Both the position numbers and the translations under genes were made by a program. From contig JAKULF010000010.1 in the NCBI GenBank assembly GCA_022661535.1, forward strand, positions 2,480,001 through 2,544,000: a DNA stretch of 64,000 nt, given 5' to 3'. Positions 57,937-64,000 of this stretch are shown here, piece by piece (within the stretch, counting starts at the first letter, position 1; every line of letters starts with the position of its first letter). The notes below the pieces were generated by a model, which saw only the letters and a list, made by a program, of their open reading frames with translations, did no database searches and was not told the DNA's origin. The DNA comes from Eutypa lata (Eukaryota > Ascomycota > Sordariomycetes > Xylariales > Diatrypaceae).

Positions 57937-59516
57937 CTAAACATAGATATAACAGAAGGCTCCATCATATCCACCGAGCTGATCATGCGTCTCTCGAAGC
58001 TTAATCGAAGGCCCAAGCCACTCCATATCGACATCGGTATCCATGGGGTCCTCGGGATCCTCCTCCTGCCGATTCTTCATCTTCATCGGCATTCCTCCGC
58101 TGGGGACAGCGTAGAGGCGGTTCTCGGCATCCTGCATCTGCCAGATCCACCACAGGCGGTCTAGCGCGGTGTGGTGGAAGTAGAAGAGAGGGTCGCCGGG
58201 CGACGTGAAGGGGTCACCACCGGGGTCTACAGCGGCGATGTAGTGGCCTGCCGTGTGAATCTGGTTCCAAGGGGTCAGCTTTGATATTGCATGACACATG
58301 ACTGGTCTAAGAGGGGGAAACTCACCCCCCAGGGATAGGGGTCATCCTTCGGCGGCGGCGTGCCCAGCAACTGGTTGTAAAAACCATCCATTTCGTCGTT
58401 GTCGGTGAGCAAACTGTAGGCACGATCGGCCTTGGCTCCCATGGCTGCGTTGCGGTTCACGTCGCGGCGCAAGCAGCGCGGGTTCGAGCCCGTGCCGTCG
58501 GCTCGTGGGTTCTTGGGAACATTAACGCCCGTTGACATCGCGGTTGGGCCGAGGCTGACAACCATGCTGTAGCAGTGTCAGTAATCTCTACTACATCCAC
58601 GGGGTGGGGATGGAAAGGGGATGTGAAAATGCTCATAGCAAGTAAATAGGAAACTGACTCTGAGAAGGGGCCCTCCGTGACGCAGCCCCCACCACCGCCC
58701 GACGCGATGATGTTGGGAGTTCGCCCTGGCTGCGCAACACCCTTGTAATCGGGCTCCGGCTCACCGTTGCCCCCTAAACTAGAGGCATTGCCATTGAGCA
58801 GAGGAGAATTGAGTGGGTCCTCCGAGTAGCGGTCATAGTTCATATACTATGACATGGTCAGTGACAACACATAGAGGTTCGGTGCGGTGGAGTTGACGTA
58901 CAGGCTGGTAGCCGGTATACCCACACTCGTTGCGAAGGGCTTCCTCGAACAGCCAGACGTAGTATTTATGGGCTCCGAACAGGTGAAGATTGTCGTGGAG
59001 TTGCATAGCGTGCGTCATATGGTACGCGACGAAATCATCGTATCGACTCAGAGCGCCTGGGAACGTCTCCGGGTCTGATTTGGGAGGCAACTTCATCAAG
59101 CAAGTCACGGCGGCGACATACTCCTGTCTCTGCGTTTCGGAGAGGTCACTCCTGTCAACTACGTTAATATGGTGCAAGGTTTTGGTCAGGCGCTACAAAG
59201 ATGGAAGACGGACCACTCTCTCCGCACGACCGCGTTTTCCAGCGTGCAGTTATTGTTGCTACCGGCGGCAATCTTCTCAGCCATCCAGGCCTCGACCTTG
59301 GGCATCGTGGCCTCTTCTAGCTCATCGACAACATCAAGCGGGTAGTTAGGATTGCGATCCCTAGATGAATCCACATGGTTAGCGTAAGCAGGGAGGAAGG
59401 CCGGCGATTAAGAATGGAACGTACGGTTGTTCCTTCATTGAATACGCCTCCGTTGGCGCTGCCCTAACTCCAGCGAGGAGCGAGGGCAGTAGGAGAGTAC
59501 TCCAGGTAGTCCGCAT
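57937..59516 (-). CDS. secreted tyrosinase (common central domain)
   Basis: Exons: 59516-59425, 59360-59214, 59151-58902, 58846-58659, 58566-58326, 58278-57937; 419 residues. Signal peptide MRTTWSTLLLPSLLAGVRA. A conserved lead-in CTLENAVVRREW-SDLSETQR appears across intron 2. The first copper site is in YHMTHAMQLHDNLHLFGAHK followed by YYVWLFEEALRNECGY, with several His available; the usual AWHR is GAHK. The second site is NQIHTAGHY and PLFYFHHTALDRLWWIWQ. Between them lie GGGGGCVTEGPFS and NPRCLRRDVN, typical of small fungal tyrosinases, a group including UstQ-like enzymes of peptide clusters. It should oxidise phenols or tyrosine side chains outside the cell or in the secretory pathway. 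Introns are 47-64 nt; donors GTCCGT and GTCAGT are unusual, but every phase matches. No ribosomal-peptide precursor was seen nearby. Confidence 0.9.
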
Positions 59517-60727
59517 ATTGAAGCAGCCACCTATTCTGGGATAAAGTTTAGAATTGGTCCTGAGATATCAGACGACCATCTTGAACGAATTTGGAACTGT
59601 GGGATATCTTAAGGGGTATATATAGCCCACATTTCCCACGGCGGCTCAATGAAATTGACCTGTGTTTGGTTGGACCTTGCATCTCCGCACGGCACTTGTA
59701 GGAAAAGCCCCAATAGGGTAAATTTCATATAGGCGACCAACCTCAATTGTGGTCAATATATACCCTTGTAAATGACCACACCATACCACTACGTAATTAA
59801 TATATTTGCAGTGCGGGAGACGCATTCGGCTTGAAGAGAGGTTCGGCAGATTGTGGGGAATTCACGAAGAAGACAAGTGCAAGAGTTCAAATGCACAAGC
59901 ACAACACTTATCTTCATACCTGTATTGCATCGTAGTTCATTAGTTCCATATAAAGACTAGTCGCAATGTCTTCTTTTAGCTCCTATCCAAATAAGCCTTT
60001 GAATTTCTGAGATTTTCGTTTTGCAATTGCCATTCTTGTGGTCACAATCCGGAAGGCCTGCCTCGTCGTGAGGTGGCGATAGCTACGTATATATAAACAG
60101 AACCTTAGTGGCTTCTCTCCCTAATATGGCACAATGTATAAGTCATATAATCTATGATGCGTTAGAGCGGTCCGCAATCAATCAGGAGCCTCCTGTCATA
60201 ATGATGAGATACATGTTAACCGCAGACTTCCAGTGTCTTGGTTAATGGCGTAATTGAAGATCCCAGATGAATACAGTAATATTAAGTAAGTGGGATTTTG
60301 TTAGTATTTTATGATCAATCTGCCTCCCCCCCTCTTTCATCCTTCAACTTACTTCCCTGAGTTGAGTTTATCTAGAGTGGGAAATAGTCTAACACTATTC
60401 ATTTTCCCCTACAAATGTTCTTAGACTTACATCATCTGCTATGCTCCTATTACTCTAAAAATGAAGAAGCGTTTCCCCCCCTGAGACCCCCCCCCCCCCC
60501 CTTCTTAGGTTGCGGTGTGTTAATCGAGCTATGCATTCATAGCCGTGTAAGCCAAGCTTGTTCAAAAGCATCCATCAAAATTTCCGAAGTACAGATGAAC
60601 CTTTGGGTTCAAACTACATAATCAGAGACATCACAATAAGACGAATGCAATTGTGTGAGATTGTACTCGACAATCCAAGGAAACGGGTATGCAAAGGAGG
60701 CTTCTCTTTGAAACCCTTATTTTCCCC
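59517..60727. other. intergenic, nothing recognised except a poly-C run
   Basis: Includes the tyrosinase promoter and the 3' flank of the thioesterase-like gene. A homopolymer C tract is listed separately. Confidence 0.6.
60487..60501. repeat. poly-C run, 15 nt
   Basis: Fifteen consecutive C, preceded closely by a shorter C run at about 60475-60481. Confidence 0.93.
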
Positions 60728-61485
60728 TCACATCTTTGACTCCCTAGATTTGGCGGGTTTTGGATGCTCCTTCTCCCATTTCTCACTTAGGGTCTTTGCA
60801 CGTTCGGACTTCCGAGTGAAACCCTTATATAGTGCCGCCCATCCGCCGCCGAGCGTGCGGATGTCTACCGGGCGCGCGGTCTTGACATCCATATATGTTG
60901 TTGAACCCTTGACCTCGGCGACGACGGTTTGCTGCTTCAGTGAAAACAGGACCGTTGTGCCATTATTTCTCGTCGGCTCTATATAATCCTGCCGGTAGGC
61001 CGCGATAAGCTACAGTACCGGTTAGCAAGGCATTGCAATGGGATACAATACAAAACGGAGGTGATACTCCGGCGCGGGAAGGAAATTCATACCGCATCGG
61101 GATACTTGACCTGTTTTCGAATGCTCAGTTCGTACTTCCGAACGGCGGGGATGACGGTCTTAGCTTTGACCATGCCGTCGCATTCCTCCTTGCTCAGGTA
61201 TTCGTCATAGCCCTCCATAACACGGTAGAAGCATGCACCTAGAAACTGCATGAACTGTGAGTGCATGACATGGCCGTAAGGGTCCTGGTGTTCAGCCCAG
61301 AGGACTCCATGTTCAACCATAGTTTTTGGTTCAAAGCCCATAGCTTCTAGCGTTGAGAGCGCGCTGGCACGCAGAGACGCATAGGGGTCAGTATTCGGGT
61401 GTGGACTTGGGGCCCCGGCACGCGAGTATGGTGAGTTGTATGACGACTCAGCCAGTCGTGCTGAGGTAGGGGGACCTGAGGTGTC
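60728..61485 (-). CDS. hotdog-fold thioesterase-like protein, 5' end unresolved
   Basis: Last two exons are clear: up to 61093 (donor GTATGA) and 61009-60728. They encode MGFEPKTMVEHGVLWAEHQ, DPYGHVMHSQFMQFLG, YDGM-type VKAKTVIPAVRKYEL and, across the intron, KYPDA-LIAAYRQDYIEPT, TTVLFSLKQQTVVAEVKG and LGGGWAALYKGFTRK. This is the acyl-CoA thioesterase (hotdog) pattern, with the Asp of QDPYGHV at the usual catalytic place, as in a fungal family whose members carry mitochondrial presequences. Upstream of ATG 61341 the frame stays open to a TAG at about 61488 (DTSGPPTSARLAESSY, SLRASALSTLEAMGF), and that TAG ends a possible acceptor, so a further 5' exon is likely between 61.5 and 62.1 kb; a GTAAGT donor exists near 61903. 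The substrate is unknown. Confidence 0.75.
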
Positions 61486-62397
61486 CTACATGGTGAGATG
61501 ACTGGACCCTGTATATCATCGAAAATTACTAGCTAGTAAACTCAATGACGTGAGGAGATTGAGCTGATGAAAGTAGTTGGGTATGGCCTCCTACATATTC
61601 TGATTGAGGAGAAGGTTGGAAAATATCGAGGTTATGATGGCACCTGTTGGTTGGCGTAAGCACTACTCTAGCTCCTCATTGGTATCAATCAATAACTGTC
61701 ACCAATTGCATACTTCTAGCTACCAATGTAGATGAAGGTTTCCTTCTATATGCAGTTAGCGTTTGATTAAATTAGAAACCCCCCTTTTGAAACACCGGTA
61801 CATGAGCAAACAGTTGCATAGAACCTACACACTGGTACTTATCCTTCCTAAAGAGGTGGTGACACAACCTCGACGGCCTTGGCCAGCCTCTTCTTATACT
61901 TACCTGTCGCGGAACCCGGATTGCTATGCCAAGCTCACCGACGGGATCCGTACGGCGTCCCAAAGCGGCGCGGACACCACCCACGGCGACCCGGAACTAG
62001 CTAGCTGTCGGTACTTCCTCGCTTGCATCTTTCATATCGATGCACCATAGACCAAACTTGGTTATTCATACTCGCGATGTCTATAATCGGAACTTCTAGG
62101 CGGGAAATATTAAGACGTGCGGTCACCTTAGAAAGTATAGGATGACTAAGTAAATTTGGTATTAATCACTGATACACTTCTCGCTAGACCTCGTAGGCAA
62201 TGTGAAGTTAGAGTTAGATCTTTAGATGACTTAAAAGTTAGGTACATACAATCTATGTAGGTCACTACTATATCATTAAATACATGTGTACAGATCTACC
62301 TCATTGTACCTCCTTCAGTATGAGTAGGTGTATGTGCGTTGACTAGAGCTAGAGTCTGGTATTCAAGGTTGGCGTCGTAAGCCTCGTTCTGGTGGTA
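61486..62397. other. intergenic, may hold a 5' exon of the thioesterase-like gene
   Basis: GC content rises at about 61880-62040, which could be a short first exon on the minus strand. I found no start codon that joins cleanly. The region ends at the TA flanking the MITE. Confidence 0.45.
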
Positions 62398-62974
62398 CAG
62401 TCGGGGAGCAAAAGTCTCGGTCTTTACCCACTTTTACACCAAAACTCATCATGTTTAACATTAAATATCTTTATAACTTTATATGTAATAAAAATAATAA
62501 AAATAAGTTTTAATTATAGAATTATAAAAGTAAAAAAGTTACAAATTTAAATCTTTTAAAAAACCTTATATTTATGTAATAATATTTAATTTTATAAAAC
62601 GTAAAATTTTGTAAAATATTAAATCTTTAATAATTTTTTAATTATAATATATTTGTAAAAAGAAAAGTTATAATTATATAAAATACGATATAATTTATAA
62701 GTTTTTAATATAAAAGATGAAAAATATTATATAATATAAAAGTTATTAAAAGTTTTATTTTTTATAAAATTTTACGTTTTTTTATATTTTATATTATATA
62801 AGTAATTTATAAGATAATTATATAATTTTAAGTTATATTAAACTAAGTGTAAATGTAAATATAAAACATAATTTTTGGATTTTTTATAAGCTTTTATTTT
62901 GGAGATATTTAATGTTAAACATGATGAGTTTTGGTGTAAAATGAGGAAAAACCGAGACTTTTGCTCCCCCACTG
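62398..62974. mobile_element. 577-bp AT-rich MITE with about 70-bp terminal inverted repeats, TA target duplication
   Basis: The left end starts CAGTCGGGGAGCAAAAGTC and the right end, read on the opposite strand, starts CAGTGGGGGAGCAAAAGTC. The match continues with few differences for about 70 bp, including AACTCATCATGTTTAACA on both sides. TA stands directly outside each end (62396-62397 and 62975-62976). CAGT termini with a TA duplication are typical of Tc1/mariner-pogo type elements. The interior is extremely AT-rich, has no open frame and is itself partly self-complementary (ACGTAAAATTTT occurs in both orientations), so the element is non-autonomous. It would need a transposase from elsewhere in the genome. 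The near-identity of the ends suggests that it is not very old, although RIP-like AT enrichment of the centre is possible. Confidence 0.9.
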
Positions 62975-62976
62975 TA

Positions 62977-64000
62977 GGTAGATGTAGGTAGTATTGTACC
63001 TGTAGGTATGTAGGATAGGGTCAGAGATTTAGTTAAATGTAGGAGTCGAAACTGTAGTCGGCGGTCGATGGCCCGTGCTTCGTCCGTGCACCCGAGTGAC
63101 CCAGGACCTAGCCTCTAGAGGAGAGCTCTAGACTAAAGGCCATCCCCAACACAAAACCTAGACACAGTTTGTTTTGTGCGTTAGCCAAAGGCCAACGTCT
63201 TGTGTGTACTCAGATCGTAACAATCATAATCATTTGCTTGGGCATCATAGTCATGTTTGTCATCATTGTACACACCTTTTAGGAGAGAAGCAATAGCAAG
63301 GTAGCCTTAGTTCTAGCTTGGGTGATTCCGGCAGGCAAGGCTCGATGACGAGACGTGGCGATAAGACTAATGATGAAAGGCAACGGATCGCCGACAGAGC
63401 TAGTATCGAAAGGTCTAGCATACGGGATCAAAGCTGACTGAAGTCTCAATAACAACATGGGGATGATAAAGGCAAATGTATACGTTGACGACAGGTGTGA
63501 GGTGAAGGACTGGGCTGGAGAACAGAAGAGAGCAAAGACCTATGAAGATATCTTGTGCATTTCATGTATGATAGGTGTCCGTGTTCGATGGTGTTTTGGA
63601 AGATACAGACAGGAGATGGAAGAGGGGGAGAGGATGAAGTCGAATTCATGCAGACTTCATACCATCAACAAGGCTCTTACAAATTATTTCAATTCAGAGA
63701 ATTGGGGAAAGGACATCGTGAATCTTGACACAGAAAAGGAGACCCAAGCCACTCCGAAGCAGGTTTCCACGACATATCAAGGTGACTACGAGCTTACATG
63801 GCAATAGTTAGATGCATGATCGGGGTGGTCAACGAGTCAACAAGGTCCTAGGTAGGTTAAATATACCTAAGTAATGCTCGTGCCTGCATGGTAACACTTG
63901 GATTTTTCTACAACTAGAGGTAGGTAGGTATACACATATAAGCACAGAGTACATATATTTAATTCGAAATATCTCAATAATGATATTAAATGACACAATG
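62977..64000. other. right-end intergenic sequence, nothing firmly assigned
   Basis: About 1 kb. A frame of 116 codons on the plus strand (63457-63807) lacks recognisable motifs and is not called as a gene. TAGGTAGG words recur near 63920. Confidence 0.55.

Noticed and set aside
63457..63807. 116-codon plus-strand frame starting MGMIKANVYVDD
   Set aside because: Long for chance in this region but has no recognised motif, no extension by splicing and unremarkable composition; listed here rather than as a gene.
1..64000. tRNA, rRNA, CRISPR or bacterial-type features
   Set aside because: Looked for T-loop patterns (GTTCRANNC with stems), rRNA-like blocks and regularly spaced repeats; none was convincing, and the gene structure is fungal.

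Overview
This window comes from a filamentous ascomycete (Pezizomycotina, probably Sordariomycetes). Genes carry many short (47-150 nt) GT-AG introns with CTAAC-like branch sites, intergenic regions are several kb long, and the gene set is eukaryotic: cytoplasmic ribosomal protein, nuclear-encoded mitochondrial proteins, an ER disulfide isomerase, a Dsc1/Tul1 RING ligase, a STAND-type N-terminal domain and a tyrosinase. Assignments rest on reading motifs and splice sites by eye; no database search was possible.

Layout. 0-6.3 kb: 3' end of a DUF1772/anthrone-oxygenase-like gene, a weak hypothetical gene, a small secreted cysteine-rich protein gene with a possible 3-nt microexon, then AT-rich sequence with a decayed coding fragment and a triple 18-bp repeat. 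6.3-16.5 kb: a chromodomain/HDA2-3-like histone deacetylase complex subunit (+), an N-terminal STAND-type/ubiquitin-like-domain gene (-) and COX6 (-). 16.5-31.5 kb: mostly non-coding, with an ELO fatty acid elongase (+), a divergent 6-phosphogluconate dehydrogenase homologue (-) and several decayed coding islands. 31.5-41.4 kb: a Ser-rich disordered protein (+), about 6.6 kb of empty sequence with CTAC/GTAG-type short repeats, and a seven-exon orphan gene (-). 43-54 kb is the dense housekeeping part: dsc1-like RING ligase (-), HSBP1-like protein (+), ERp38/TigA-like PDI (-), RPS29 (+), mitochondrial EF-Tu (-) and a double GFA-domain protein (-). 54-64 kb: a broken CorA-like transporter gene, an unassigned ORF, a secreted tyrosinase (-), a hotdog-thioesterase-like gene (-) and an intact-looking 577-bp TA-flanked MITE.

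The genes do not form one pathway. The tightest functional grouping is 43-49 kb, where a Dsc E3 ligase subunit, an HSF-binding protein and an ER protein disulfide isomerase sit side by side in divergent and convergent pairs, a possible proteostasis neighbourhood. The accessory parts (tyrosinase, secreted cysteine-rich protein, STAND-type protein, CorA remnant, MITE) lie in gene-poor, more AT-rich sequence. I saw no tRNA, rRNA, CRISPR array or complete retrotransposon.
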